Below are positions 50,375 through 58,950 of a stretch of 64,000 nt of DNA, piece after piece; the first letter of the stretch is position 1; each line of letters begins with the position of its first letter. The stretch covers positions 62,001 through 126,000 of the forward strand of contig CALJGL010000004.1 of the NCBI GenBank assembly GCA_938075155.1. Direction: 5' to 3'. Source of the DNA: UBA12191 sp009937185 (GTDB lineage Bacteria > Planctomycetota > UBA8108 > UBA1146). The position numbers and the translations under genes were made by a program. The notes below the pieces were generated by a model. The model ran no database searches, had not been told where the DNA came from, and saw nothing but the letters and a program-made list of their open reading frames with translations.

Positions 50375-51466
50375 ATGGTTTTCGATAAGGCTAAAGTCCT
50401 CGAACAGATTCAATCGACCCTCTCAGAGATTCCTCTTCCGGGTACCCCCGGAAACATAGTTCAAGCTGGACTGATACAACGAGTGATTGCTCATGAGGGA
50501 GAGATCACACTCGTGATCGAATTCCCTCCCGAGCTGACCAGTCAGCAAGGATCCATCCAGGAACGTATCGAAGAAGAGATTTCCAAGATCGAGAGTGTCA
50601 AGAAAGTCACTCTCCTTCATAAAAAACCGGAGACGGAAGAGTCCAGCCCGGCTCCCGAGGGTGCACAAGGGCCAGGCCCAAATACAGTAGGCGCTCAGGA
50701 TATTCCGGGAGTCACACATGTCATTGCCGTTGCCAGTGGCAAAGGTGGAGTCGGTAAATCGACAGTCGCTGTGAATCTAGCCGTTGCACTTCAAAAACTT
50801 GGAAAGCGAGTCGGTCTCCTCGATGCAGATGTCTACGGACCTTCTGCACCTAAAATGCTGGGAACAGAAGAAGACAGACCGAACGCAACAGAACATGAGA
50901 CTATTCTGCCGATTGAATCTCATGGTCTGAAAACCATGTCGATTGGTTACCTTCTGGAAGACGACTCTCCCGTCATTTGGAGAGGTCCGATGGTCACCGG
51001 ATTACTGAGACAATTCCTGTTTCAGGTCGAATGGGGCGAATTAGATTTTCTGATTCTAGATCTCCCACCCGGAACCGGAGATGCTCAGCTGACACTGGTT
51101 CAATCACTCTCCCTCGCAGGAGGGGTGATCGTGACGACCCCACAGGATGTCGCACTTCTCGATGTCCAACGAGGAATCCAGATGTTCCAGAGAACCAGCG
51201 TTCCCATTTTGGGAGTGGTCGAAAACATGAGCCATTTCCAGTGCTCTGAGTGTGGTCATGTGACCGAAATCTTCCCCGGCGCAGGAGGTGAGGAGATTTC
51301 GAATCGTTACGGCGTGCCCTTCCTCGGAAAAATCCCATTGGAACCCAGTACTGCTATCCAAGGAGATTCAGGAACGCCAGTGATGATCAGTCAACCAGAT
51401 GGAGCACTCGCCAGTACCATGACTTCTATTGCCCACAAAATGGTAGAAGCTCTCGTAAAGAACTGA
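50375..51466 (+). CDS. mrp: Mrp/NBP35-family iron-sulfur carrier ATPase (ApbC)
   Basis: Mrp (ApbC) proteins carry and transfer Fe-S clusters in the cytoplasm. From the ATG at 50375 (AGGAG six bases upstream) the product has 363 residues: a MIP18/DUF59-like N-terminal domain (about 5-85), a linker (ETEESSPAPEGAQGPGP), then the P-loop ATPase with the deviant Walker A VASGKGGVGKST (121-130), LLDADVYGPSAPKML, LDLPPGTGDAQLT, TTPQDVALLDVQRG and the cluster-binding CSECG (Cys290, Cys293). An ATG at 50345 adds ten residues but lacks a ribosome-binding site. Confidence 0.94.
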   Translation: MVFDKAKVLEQIQSTLSEIPLPGTPGNIVQAGLIQRVIAHEGEITLVIEFPPELTSQQGSIQERIEEEISKIESVKKVTLLHKKPETEESSPAPEGAQGPGPNTVGAQDIPGVTHVIAVASGKGGVGKSTVAVNLAVALQKLGKRVGLLDADVYGPSAPKMLGTEEDRPNATEHETILPIESHGLKTMSIGYLLEDDSPVIWRGPMVTGLLRQFLFQVEWGELDFLILDLPPGTGDAQLTLVQSLSLAGGVIVTTPQDVALLDVQRGIQMFQRTSVPILGVVENMSHFQCSECGHVTEIFPGAGGEEISNRYGVPFLGKIPLEPSTAIQGDSGTPVMISQPDGALASTMTSIAHKMVEALVKN

Positions 51467-51475
51467 GGCGAGCCT

Positions 51476-52516
51476 TCAGGAAGAGAGTTCTTCCTGTAAC
51501 CAACTCCTCGCCGCCAGTAAGACATCTGACGGCTGGATTTCAGTCATACAAAGGTGATGCCCTAAGGGGCACACCTTTTGTTGGCATGGACTGCATTCGA
51601 CAGGCTTCCTCAAGACAGTGGTCGTATCTAAGAAAGCATCGGTATAGTCGGGGCTTGTTGGGCCCATGATTACGACTTGAGGGGTGTTCATTCCTGCGGC
51701 GATATGACGCGGCCCCGTATCCCCCGTAATCAAAAGTGCAAACTTCTCCATCAATACTTTGAGTTCATCTAGAGGCCACAGGTCATCCGCCAAATTTATT
51801 TGACGTCCGCCCATCAGGCCTTCCAACTCTCTAGCGAGCCCCTCTTCCCCTGGTCCACAGGTGATAAAGATCTCGCACCCGTCATCATCTCGAAGAGATC
51901 TTGCGACCTCTGCCAAACGCTCAAGGGGCCAGATCTTAGATGGTCCGAATGCCGCTCCTGGATGAAGGCCCACCCAGGGTCGCTCAGGGTCACACTCCAA
52001 TGCCAAGAGTCGTTTTTCTGCACGCGTCCTTATCGGGTCAGACGCTGCCAAAACAGATCCTCGTCCATCTCCTATGGCACCCAATGCAGAAACCACCTCC
52101 AGATATTCGTAGTGCATGGGAAATGCACGACGACCGGGAAGCAGTTTTGGCATCAACAAAGGGTCGGTCAGAAATAAACCCCGCCACTGACGATCCATTC
52201 CGATCCGTCGAGGAATTCCAGCACGCCATGTTTCAAACGCGGTTCGAAAGGAATGGGGTAGCAAAATGGCGATATCTGCTTTTGATTGCCGGATAAGCCG
52301 AATGTTCTTCTGGACCCTGTTTTTACCTTGGGCAACAGGAATCCATTCGTCAAACAACTCGGCCCCAGCGAGGAGAGGCTCCAGATGCCCCCCCCCCATC
52401 AGTTGGACGTGCGCATCTGGGTATTTGTTTCTGATTCCCCGTAGAGCGGGGGTGGCCATTACGGCATCCCCTACCCACGTTGGCATCCTGACGAGAATTC
52501 TCAAATCAGTTTTCAA
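51476..52516 (-). CDS. waaF: ADP-heptose--LPS heptosyltransferase II (WaaF type, GT9)
   Basis: This GT9 enzyme adds heptose to the lipopolysaccharide inner core. The 346-residue product begins ILVRMPTWVGDAVMATPALRGI, the WaaF opening, and shows PWVGLHPGAAFGPSKIWP, LLITGDTGPRHIAAGMNTPQVVIMGPTSPDYT and the C-terminal Cys-rich ECSPCQQKVCPLGHHLCM, as in WaaF/RfaF. Together with hldE and lpxK it supports a heptose-containing LPS. The start is TTG at 52516, five bases after the pilT-1 stop. Confidence 0.92.
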   Translation of the reverse strand: MKTDLRILVRMPTWVGDAVMATPALRGIRNKYPDAHVQLMGGGHLEPLLAGAELFDEWIPVAQGKNRVQKNIRLIRQSKADIAILLPHSFRTAFETWRAGIPRRIGMDRQWRGLFLTDPLLMPKLLPGRRAFPMHYEYLEVVSALGAIGDGRGSVLAASDPIRTRAEKRLLALECDPERPWVGLHPGAAFGPSKIWPLERLAEVARSLRDDDGCEIFITCGPGEEGLARELEGLMGGRQINLADDLWPLDELKVLMEKFALLITGDTGPRHIAAGMNTPQVVIMGPTSPDYTDAFLDTTTVLRKPVECSPCQQKVCPLGHHLCMTEIQPSDVLLAARSWLQEELSS

Positions 52517-52520
52517 CTGA

Positions 52521-53585
52521 TCAACCCTTCAGGAGATGTTGGAACTTTTTCTTCTCTGCGGCCCAGCGATATGCATTCTCAGCACTGATGGAGCCCTCTT
52601 TAAGTCTTGCAAGAATGGCATCGTCCATCAATTGCATCCCTTTACCCCGTCCTCCTTCGATCAGTGACACGATTTTGTGCACTGCTCCTTCACGAATGAT
52701 GTTAGGTAATGCCCCATCATGGAAGAGAAGCTCGTTGACCACGACTCGACCTTTTCCGTCTTTCTTCGGAATCAATAACTGTGCGATGATCCCCTTTAAA
52801 GAACAAGAGAGCATCGTTCTCACCTGATTCTGTTGCTCTTCAGGGAATACGTCGATGATACGGTCGACAGTCTTTGCAGCACTATTGGTGTGCAAGGTAG
52901 CAAAAACCAGATACCCCATCTCGGCAGCAGTGATCGCCAATCCGATGGTTTCCAAGTCTCTCAATTCTCCGACGAGAATCACGTCCGGGTCTTGACGACC
53001 GACTGAACGAAGAGCTTTCGCAAAAGACTCTGAATCGATGCCGACTTCTCTTTGAGTAATTTGAGACTGCTTATTGGCATGGACAAATTCAATCGGCTCT
53101 TCAATGGTGACAATATGACGAGATTGATTCTGATTGATGTAGTCAACAAGAGCCGCCAAGGTCGTGGACTTTCCACTTCCCGTCGGGCCGGTACAAAGCA
53201 CGAGACCATTCTTCAAGTGACAAAACTTCTCAATATGAGAAGGGACACCCAAAGCGGAAACAGGCAAGATTTCTTCCGGAATCATTCGAAACACGCCAGC
53301 AAGACCATGCTGTTGGCGGAAGAAACTACACCTGAATCGAGCAACACCTGGCATGGCATATGCCCAATCGAGATCATTCTTTTCCAACAGTAACTCTCGA
53401 CGTTTTTCATCGAGAATCGGAAGTAACAACTGCTCTGCTTGCTGAGGAGTCAAAGGCTCCTTTGAAACAGATCGGAGATGACCATGGACTCTAATCTTTG
53501 GGGGCATGCCCGCACTCACGTGCAAATCAGACCCATTCAGATCCTTAATCATTCTCAGTAACTTATCGATATGTTCGGTACTCAT
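52521..53585 (-). CDS. pilT: Type IV pilus retraction ATPase PilT (paralogue 1)
   Basis: PilT-type ATPases depolymerise type IV pili. The 354-residue product has the PAS-like N-domain with GSDLHVSAGMPPKIRVHG, Walker A LVLCTGPTGSGKSTTLAAL, the Asp box (IVTIEEPIEFVH), Walker B DPDVILVGELRDLETI (GELRD instead of the usual GEMRD), and the His box (FATLHTNSAAKTVDRIID). The AIRNLIRE-type motif reads ALPNIIREG. It follows the second pilT by seven bases. No pilin, pilB, pilC or pilQ gene is in the window. Confidence 0.93.
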   Translation of the reverse strand: MSTEHIDKLLRMIKDLNGSDLHVSAGMPPKIRVHGHLRSVSKEPLTPQQAEQLLLPILDEKRRELLLEKNDLDWAYAMPGVARFRCSFFRQQHGLAGVFRMIPEEILPVSALGVPSHIEKFCHLKNGLVLCTGPTGSGKSTTLAALVDYINQNQSRHIVTIEEPIEFVHANKQSQITQREVGIDSESFAKALRSVGRQDPDVILVGELRDLETIGLAITAAEMGYLVFATLHTNSAAKTVDRIIDVFPEEQQNQVRTMLSCSLKGIIAQLLIPKKDGKGRVVVNELLFHDGALPNIIREGAVHKIVSLIEGGRGKGMQLMDDAILARLKEGSISAENAYRWAAEKKKFQHLLKG

Positions 53586-53592
53586 GATTCTC

Positions 53593-54960
53593 CTAGCCCT
53601 TCATCCTTGAGGGGTCTTCTGCGTGGTAACGCGCCACTTCCGGAGTGATCACACCCTTTTTTAGCAATTCACGAATAGACTCGTCCATCGTAACCATGCC
53701 CTGCTTTCTTCCAGTCTGAAGAACCGAAGGCAGTTGGAAGGTTTTGTTTTCTCTAATCAAATTGCCGACTGCTGGAGTGGCAAACATGATTTCAAGAGCG
53801 GGCTCTACACCTGAGCCATCTTTACGGGGTAACAACTGCTGCGAGACCACTCCGCGCATCGATTCCGAAACCATCGCTCTGATTTGCTCTTGCTCCCGGG
53901 GTGGGAAAACATCGATCAAACGATCCAGAGATCTCACAGCATTCGTCGTGTGCAGTGTGGCAAGAACGAGGTGACCTGTCTCAGCAGCAGTGATGGCCAT
54001 AGAGATCGTCTCTACGTCTCGCATCTCTCCCACCATAATCACGTCTGGGTCAGCCCTCATGGCGGATCTCAATGCCGAGTGAAAGCTTTCGGTATGACGA
54101 CGAACATGCCTTTGATTGATATTTGATCCAGAAGGTTCAAAGATGTACTCGATGGGATCTTCAACGGTCACGATATGATCATTTCTTTGATCGTTGACCA
54201 TGCCCACGAGAGCAGCCAATGTCGCAGATTTACCGCACCCTGAAGGCCCTGTCACCAATACGATTCCTTGATTGTATTGCGTAAATTCCTTGAGTACGGA
54301 AGGCAACCTGAGTTCCTCAAGAGTGGGAACCTTCATCGGAATCAGCCGAAAGATGGCTTCTTTTCCTTTTCGTTGCTGGAAACAATTCGCTCTGTAACGA
54401 CCGTGATCTTCTGTTTCGAGGCAGAAGTCCAGATCGAGGTGCACTTCGAGTTCTTTCCACTGTTCTTCATCCAAAAGCTCTCGGATCGCTTTTTCAGTGT
54501 TCTCTGCTGTCAACGTCGGATGCTTGAGTCTGATCAATTGTCCGTGTAAACGAACGAGAGGTGCAGAGTCCACCTGGAAATGGAAATCAGAACAGCCAAA
54601 CTCCCTTACCCGCTTCAGGTATTCGCGGATGGGTTTCCCATACATGTCGCTGAAATCCATTCGCTGGACATCTGCGACCGTAGTCTTCCCCCCCGTCGCG
54701 GCTGACGCAGAAGCGCCATTTCCATCAGCCGGGGCACTCTTCATGTGTGCAGTAATCTTTTTCTGAATCGCTTCGGCATGCTGCTCTGATATCAAACCCT
54801 GTTTGACGAGCACTGCCCCAAGATCCGCTCCTGCGGGTAATTCGGACATCACTTTTTTGAGGGTAGCTTCATCGACGAGTTTATTCTTCAGTGCAATTCG
54901 ACGAAACATCGTCGCTGCACTGGAACGATCCCTCGTCTCGTTCCGAGTCTCTTCTGTCAT
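53593..54960 (-). CDS. pilT: PilT-family ATPase with helical N-terminal extension (paralogue 2)
   Basis: The 455-residue product carries a PilT core (from about residue 108) with GCSDFHFQVDSAPLVRLHG, Walker A LVTGPSGCGKSATLAAL, VTVEDPIEYIFEPSG, DPDVIMVGEMRDVETI and LATLHTTNAVRSLDRLID. Before it stand about 75 residues like the MshEN/GspE-N helical fold (MFRRIALKNKLVDEATLKKV, GAVLVKQGLISEQHAEAIQK), and a low-complexity linker (about 75-95, GNGASASAATGG). The same kind of helical module appears alone at 58617-58847. The ATG at 54960 has GGGGAG five bases ahead. Confidence 0.92.
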   Translation of the reverse strand: MTEETRNETRDRSSAATMFRRIALKNKLVDEATLKKVMSELPAGADLGAVLVKQGLISEQHAEAIQKKITAHMKSAPADGNGASASAATGGKTTVADVQRMDFSDMYGKPIREYLKRVREFGCSDFHFQVDSAPLVRLHGQLIRLKHPTLTAENTEKAIRELLDEEQWKELEVHLDLDFCLETEDHGRYRANCFQQRKGKEAIFRLIPMKVPTLEELRLPSVLKEFTQYNQGIVLVTGPSGCGKSATLAALVGMVNDQRNDHIVTVEDPIEYIFEPSGSNINQRHVRRHTESFHSALRSAMRADPDVIMVGEMRDVETISMAITAAETGHLVLATLHTTNAVRSLDRLIDVFPPREQEQIRAMVSESMRGVVSQQLLPRKDGSGVEPALEIMFATPAVGNLIRENKTFQLPSVLQTGRKQGMVTMDESIRELLKKGVITPEVARYHAEDPSRMKG

Positions 54961-54990
54961 GTATACTCCCCGTGGTTTGGGCTTCGGGTA

Positions 54991-55004
54991 GAGGACTGGT
55001 CCTC
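54991..55004. promoter_or_regulatory. Inverted repeat upstream of the pilT operon
   Basis: GAGGAC and GTCCTC flank two bases, about 30 bases ahead of the pilT-2 ATG. It could be an operator or a leader hairpin. No promoter was placed with confidence in the 120-base gap. Confidence 0.3.
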
Positions 55005-55042
55005 AGGATTGAAAACACCTGACGACATTGGGCTATCCAAGG

Positions 55043-55062
55043 AAAAGGTGGGACACACCTTT
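55043..55062 (-). terminator. Candidate terminator after hldE
   Basis: AAAGGTG and CACCTTT (55062-55056 and 55050-55044) form a 7-bp stem with a five-base loop, 19 bases after the hldE stop, followed on the minus strand by TCCTT. The T-tract is short, so it is a moderate candidate. It separates the envelope genes upstream from pilT. Confidence 0.5.
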
Positions 55063-55080
55063 GACAGGACAACCCGTATC

Positions 55081-56592
55081 CTAGCCTTCAGGGGTCTGGG
55101 GGCAAGATCGAGTCCCACTTCGGATTTGCTCGATCAATCCCGTGGTCGAGAAACCGGGTCTGAGAGTCACTGTTTCGACCCTTCCACCCGCAGCCTCAAC
55201 CGCTTCTCTGCCCACGACCTCTTCAATCGCATAATCCGCTCCCTTGACGAGGACGTCTGGAAGTAGAGCGTCTATCAACTGCTCAGGAGTGTCCTCCTCG
55301 AAGATCACCACGTGATCGACACATGACAGAGCCCCCAATAACCGGGCTCTCTCAGAAGCGGGAAGAATAGGTCTCTCCGCCCCCTTCAAACGAGTCACTG
55401 AAGCGTCAGAATTCAAACCGATCACGAGAGCATCTCCAAATGCCCTTGCTGCTTCCAAAAGCTGAAGATGACCCGAATGGAGGAGATCAAAACAACCGTT
55501 GGTGAAAACCACCTTTTGCTCAGCTGTTCGATAATTCTCTACGATCCGGACCATTTCCGATGCTGAACGAGCAGAATCTGGCTGAATCCCACAGTGAGCA
55601 TCTCTCGCAGCCGACAATTCCCATCTCTCCACGGGCTGGACTCCCACCTTTTGAATCTCTAGGCCCGCACCCAGATTGGAGAGTTGACACGCTTCATCTA
55701 TCGACCAGCCAGAAGCCAATGCCACTCCGAGTAGAGACAAAACCATATCTCCTGCTCCAGCCACATCGGTCACGGCCTGAACACGAGTGGGGTGACGCCG
55801 TAATTCGCCTCCTTTGGAGACTCTCGTTATCCCGTCTCTATCCAATGTCAAAATACAATGCTCTAGTTTTAAGCGATCGATCAAAGACTCTGCGGCCTGG
55901 GCATGCTCAGGAACTTCAGCCCCAACTTCCATACCGGTGGCTGCTGAAGTTTCGAATCGATTCGGGCAAATCAGAGTGGCCCCAGTAAATTTGCTCCATT
56001 GCCCTGATCTCCCTGGATCGACGAGAACAGAAATCCCACGTTGCTTCGCTTCTGTAATAACGAACTGAATCAGATCCTCGGAGAGCAGACCTTTTTCATA
56101 ATCTGAGACAAGAATCATGGAGAGTGGTTCTGCAAAGATACGACTCAAAGCAGATCGACAAGCGAGTGTCTCTTCGACAGAGATTTCTTGAACTTCCTCA
56201 CGATCGAGTCGGAGGATTTGCTGCTGTCCTCTCCCCGCTTGTTGGACTCCGGCAAGAATCCGAGTCTTACAACTGGTCGGTCTTTGGTCAGAAGTCACGA
56301 CTTCTTCGACGTCAGCCCCCAATTGAGAGAGTGCAGATACGATGTGATCTCCCGCTTCGTCTCTTCCGACAAGGCCTAAGACCTTAGTAGGAATTCCAAG
56401 TGCAGAAAGATTGGCCACGACACTTCCCGCTCCTCCTACACGACGTTCATGTTGCTGCGCTCGAACAACAGGCACCGGAGCCTCAGGAGAAATCCGTTCG
56501 ACATCTCCTAGGAAATACTCATCCAGCATCAAATCGCCAATGATGAGAATCGGCTCGTCTAGGGATAAATCTTCCAGTTCAGGAATCATCAC
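55081..56592 (-). CDS. hldE: Bifunctional D-glycero-beta-D-manno-heptose-7-phosphate kinase / 1-phosphate adenylyltransferase HldE
   Basis: HldE makes ADP-heptose precursor for the LPS core. The 503-residue product fuses a ribokinase-type domain (about 1-335: ILIIGDLMLDEYFLGDVERISPEAP, VGGAGSVVANLSALG, VTDVAGAGDMVLSLLG with the catalytic Asp) to a cytidylyltransferase-like domain (about 355-495: FTNGCFDLLHSGHLQLLEAA with HxGH, VIGLNSDASVTRLKG, RPGFSTTGLIEQI). The start GTG at 56592 shares its G with the TAG of the preceding gene, and an ATG follows at once (56589). Both activities look intact. Confidence 0.95.
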   Translation of the reverse strand: MMIPELEDLSLDEPILIIGDLMLDEYFLGDVERISPEAPVPVVRAQQHERRVGGAGSVVANLSALGIPTKVLGLVGRDEAGDHIVSALSQLGADVEEVVTSDQRPTSCKTRILAGVQQAGRGQQQILRLDREEVQEISVEETLACRSALSRIFAEPLSMILVSDYEKGLLSEDLIQFVITEAKQRGISVLVDPGRSGQWSKFTGATLICPNRFETSAATGMEVGAEVPEHAQAAESLIDRLKLEHCILTLDRDGITRVSKGGELRRHPTRVQAVTDVAGAGDMVLSLLGVALASGWSIDEACQLSNLGAGLEIQKVGVQPVERWELSAARDAHCGIQPDSARSASEMVRIVENYRTAEQKVVFTNGCFDLLHSGHLQLLEAARAFGDALVIGLNSDASVTRLKGAERPILPASERARLLGALSCVDHVVIFEEDTPEQLIDALLPDVLVKGADYAIEEVVGREAVEAAGGRVETVTLRPGFSTTGLIEQIRSGTRSCPQTPEG

Positions 56593-57536
56593 TATTTCTC
56601 CACTCTTTGAAGCAATGCCATTCTGAATAGGGGCAGATTAATCTCATGATGTCCAATCAGAGAAATGCCTCTCTCCACAGGTCTTTGGAGGACATTTCGA
56701 CTGGTCCTGTAATGAGGAATCATATCGAAATTGATCGCTGTGATTCCCTCAAGTTTCTGCCCCAGATTTCGAGCAATGTTGACCACCTTGAGAAAAACCT
56801 CAGGCATCACCACCGCGGAACCAATATTCAGCCAACACCCATTTTCCAAATCATGCACAACGGCAGCCAAAAGTCGGAAGTCGATGGAAGTAGCCTCCCC
56901 CATCTCTCCTCCAGCGACACCGGGATGCATATGAACAATGTCAGTTCCGAAAGCGACATGCACAGTCGCTGGGATACCCAACCGCCTCGCACAAGCCAGC
57001 ATTGAGATTTCAGCATGAGGCATCTTTTCCTCGAGGATCCAGCTCCCTAGACCCGCTCCCAATCCGATTCCTTTTGCGCCTCGTTCAGCTCCTTGACGAA
57101 AGGACTCTGCGGTTTCCCGCGACATTCCAAAGGAACCATCCGCAATATGCGTCGCAACATCCTCTGAAGTTTCGCCAATCATAGCTAGTTCAAGATCGTG
57201 AATAGCCGTGGCACCGTTCATGGCCAATGCCTGAATGAGACCACGTTCCATCAAATCAATCATCACCGGTCCCATACCGACCTTGACAACATGCCCCCCA
57301 AGAGCAGCGATGACGGGTGCCTTCGCCTCATGAGAGAGAGCGACGGCTTCTGCTGCGGCTCTTAACTCGCCCGCAGCGAGAATATCCGGCAGGGAGGAGA
57401 GCCACTCCGAGAATGACGCCGAAGGATCACAGAGATCCTTGAACTGATCTCTTCGAACGATGTTCTTACGATCAGAGATGGGAGTGGAATGAACTCCATC
57501 TAGATCGAGGGGTTGCCACTTCTCTTTATTGTTCAT
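56592..57536 (-). CDS. Deoxyhypusine-synthase-like protein of unknown function, coupled to hldE
   Basis: The 314-residue product recalls the deoxyhypusine synthase fold (an NAD-binding Rossmann-like domain): APVIAALGGHVVKVGMGPVMI, ALAMNGATAIHDLELAMIGET, GIGLGAGLGSWI, TVHVAFGTDIVHMHPG and NIGSAVVMPEVFLKVVNIARNLG. No eIF5A exists in bacteria, so the substrate differs. From memory, genes of this type occur next to hldE/rfaE in other bacteria, suggesting a link to heptose or another sugar nucleotide; this is recollection and needs checking. The ATG at 57536 has GAGGAG six bases ahead. The stop overlaps the hldE start by one base. Confidence 0.78.
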   Translation of the reverse strand: MNNKEKWQPLDLDGVHSTPISDRKNIVRRDQFKDLCDPSASFSEWLSSLPDILAAGELRAAAEAVALSHEAKAPVIAALGGHVVKVGMGPVMIDLMERGLIQALAMNGATAIHDLELAMIGETSEDVATHIADGSFGMSRETAESFRQGAERGAKGIGLGAGLGSWILEEKMPHAEISMLACARRLGIPATVHVAFGTDIVHMHPGVAGGEMGEATSIDFRLLAAVVHDLENGCWLNIGSAVVMPEVFLKVVNIARNLGQKLEGITAINFDMIPHYRTSRNVLQRPVERGISLIGHHEINLPLFRMALLQRVEK

Positions 57537-57580
57537 GAGATCTCCTCTTCACTGGAGGGGATGCTATCAGAGAGGCCGGT

Positions 57581-58633
57581 TCAGTTCACCTCTCCCCGAG
57601 GTGTTCCTGGGCGGAATCCCTCAAGGAGTTCCGTTGAATCGATATTCTGACGGATTTCGAGAACATAAACCCGATTTTGAAGTCCCGCAGGCAGGGTCAT
57701 CTCCCTGATTTTGACAGCATCCTTTAAGGTGCATATCAGTCCCGCAGCCCCCAACTCGGTCGATTTTCTCTCCAGAGTTGCCAGATCCGTAGATCGAAAA
57801 GAGTGATGATCTCTGAAACAAATACTCGGATGGATTTGAATCCCGTGACTCTTCAAAGAATGCTGAAATCCTGAGGGATCGCCAATCGCACTGAATGGGA
57901 GAAACTGACCCTCTGGATATTGATCGATTTTTTCTCCCGATAACTTTTGCAAACCAACAACTTCAGTACGGGCCAAACTGACAGGGATTGTTGGAAACAT
58001 CTGTCTAAAAAATCCCCGTACCTTTTTCAATTCAACTTCAGTACATCGCTCAGATCGAGTGAGCAAAATATGCTGTGCTCTCGCGAGAGCCGTAACGGGT
58101 TCACGTAACCGCCCCCTCGGAAGACAATAACCTCCGCCAAAGGGATCCTTGGCATCACAAAGAACCACGTCCAAGTCTCGATAAAGGCGTCGGTGCTGAA
58201 ACCCATCATCTAAAAATAGAAGATCCACCTCGGGGTATGCCTTCAACAATTGTTCGCCGGCCTTGTGACGTTGAGGATTTTGCAGATGAGGAACGTCCGG
58301 AAGCTGCTCTTTGAGCATGTGGTATTCATCATTCCCATCAGCTCCTCCCTTGTAACCTCTACTCAGTATTCCCGGGTGCCCACCACGTTTCTGCCATGCA
58401 CGCGCAAGACACGCTATTGTTGGAGTTTTCCCTGTACCACCGACGGTGAGATTACCGATGCTGATCACCGGAACCGAGAGCTTGAGAGGCCAGATCCCAC
58501 GGTGAACTTGTCGTTGATGACGCCACTCCCCGAGGGAAGCACCCACTCTCCAGGCTTTCTCGAGCCATGCCAGAATGGGAGAAGGAAGAGATGGAATGGG
58601 ATTCTCAGAAGACAGGTTACTTCTCCTCGACAC
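57581..58633 (-). CDS. lpxK: Tetraacyldisaccharide 4'-kinase LpxK
   Basis: LpxK phosphorylates lipid IV-A precursor at the inner membrane. The 350-residue product has the P-loop VISIGNLTVGGTGKTPTIACLA, GILSRGYKGGADG, DLLFLDDGFQHRRLYRDLDVVLCDA (canonical DDGxQHxxLxRD), LPRGRLREPVTAL and the late FRDHHSF (F.DH). The start is a GTG at 58633, overlapping the preceding small gene by 17 bases; AGGAG lies inside the first codons, so a slightly later start cannot be excluded. It is direct evidence for lipid A. Confidence 0.94.
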   Translation of the reverse strand: MSRRSNLSSENPIPSLPSPILAWLEKAWRVGASLGEWRHQRQVHRGIWPLKLSVPVISIGNLTVGGTGKTPTIACLARAWQKRGGHPGILSRGYKGGADGNDEYHMLKEQLPDVPHLQNPQRHKAGEQLLKAYPEVDLLFLDDGFQHRRLYRDLDVVLCDAKDPFGGGYCLPRGRLREPVTALARAQHILLTRSERCTEVELKKVRGFFRQMFPTIPVSLARTEVVGLQKLSGEKIDQYPEGQFLPFSAIGDPSGFQHSLKSHGIQIHPSICFRDHHSFRSTDLATLERKSTELGAAGLICTLKDAVKIREMTLPAGLQNRVYVLEIRQNIDSTELLEGFRPGTPRGEVN

Positions 58634-58847
58634 CCTGCCGGGGCCTGTCGTGCAGAATACGAAGGACTTCGAGGACCTGTTTTTCTTTTAAATGCCCCAG
58701 ATCAATTAAGATCTGTCCCAAAAATCTATGATCGGCACCACGGGCTTCATCGCGTGCTTGGATTGCCAGACCTTCATAGAGTTGGGAAGTGGTGATGTAT
58801 TGTAGTTCAAAGGCCACTTCGCCGAACAATCTCATGTCTTCAGCCAA
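58617..58847 (-). CDS. Small helical protein with MshEN/GspE-N-like fold (76 aa)
   Basis: The TTG at 58847 has AAGGAG six bases upstream, the best signal in the area. The product reads LFGEVAFELQYITTSQLYEGLAIQ, then RFLGQILIDLGHLKEKQVLEVL, the paired-helix pattern of the MshEN / type II secretion ATPase N-domain, as also seen at the start of pilT paralogue 2. Some MshEN domains bind cyclic di-GMP, but the needed residues cannot be judged here. The frame is open upstream into the ADP-ribosylglycohydrolase-like gene, which I do not include. It overlaps lpxK by 17 bases. Confidence 0.7.
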   Translation of the reverse strand: MAEDMRLFGEVAFELQYITTSQLYEGLAIQARDEARGADHRFLGQILIDLGHLKEKQVLEVLRILHDRPRQGVEEK

Positions 58848-58950
58848 TGTGATCTCCTTTTGCACGCCTGCGACGTGTTGACTTGTGGGACTTCCGAGAA
58901 TACCCGGTTGTTGGCCTGACAGCCAACCCCACACTCTTCTAAATAATAAC

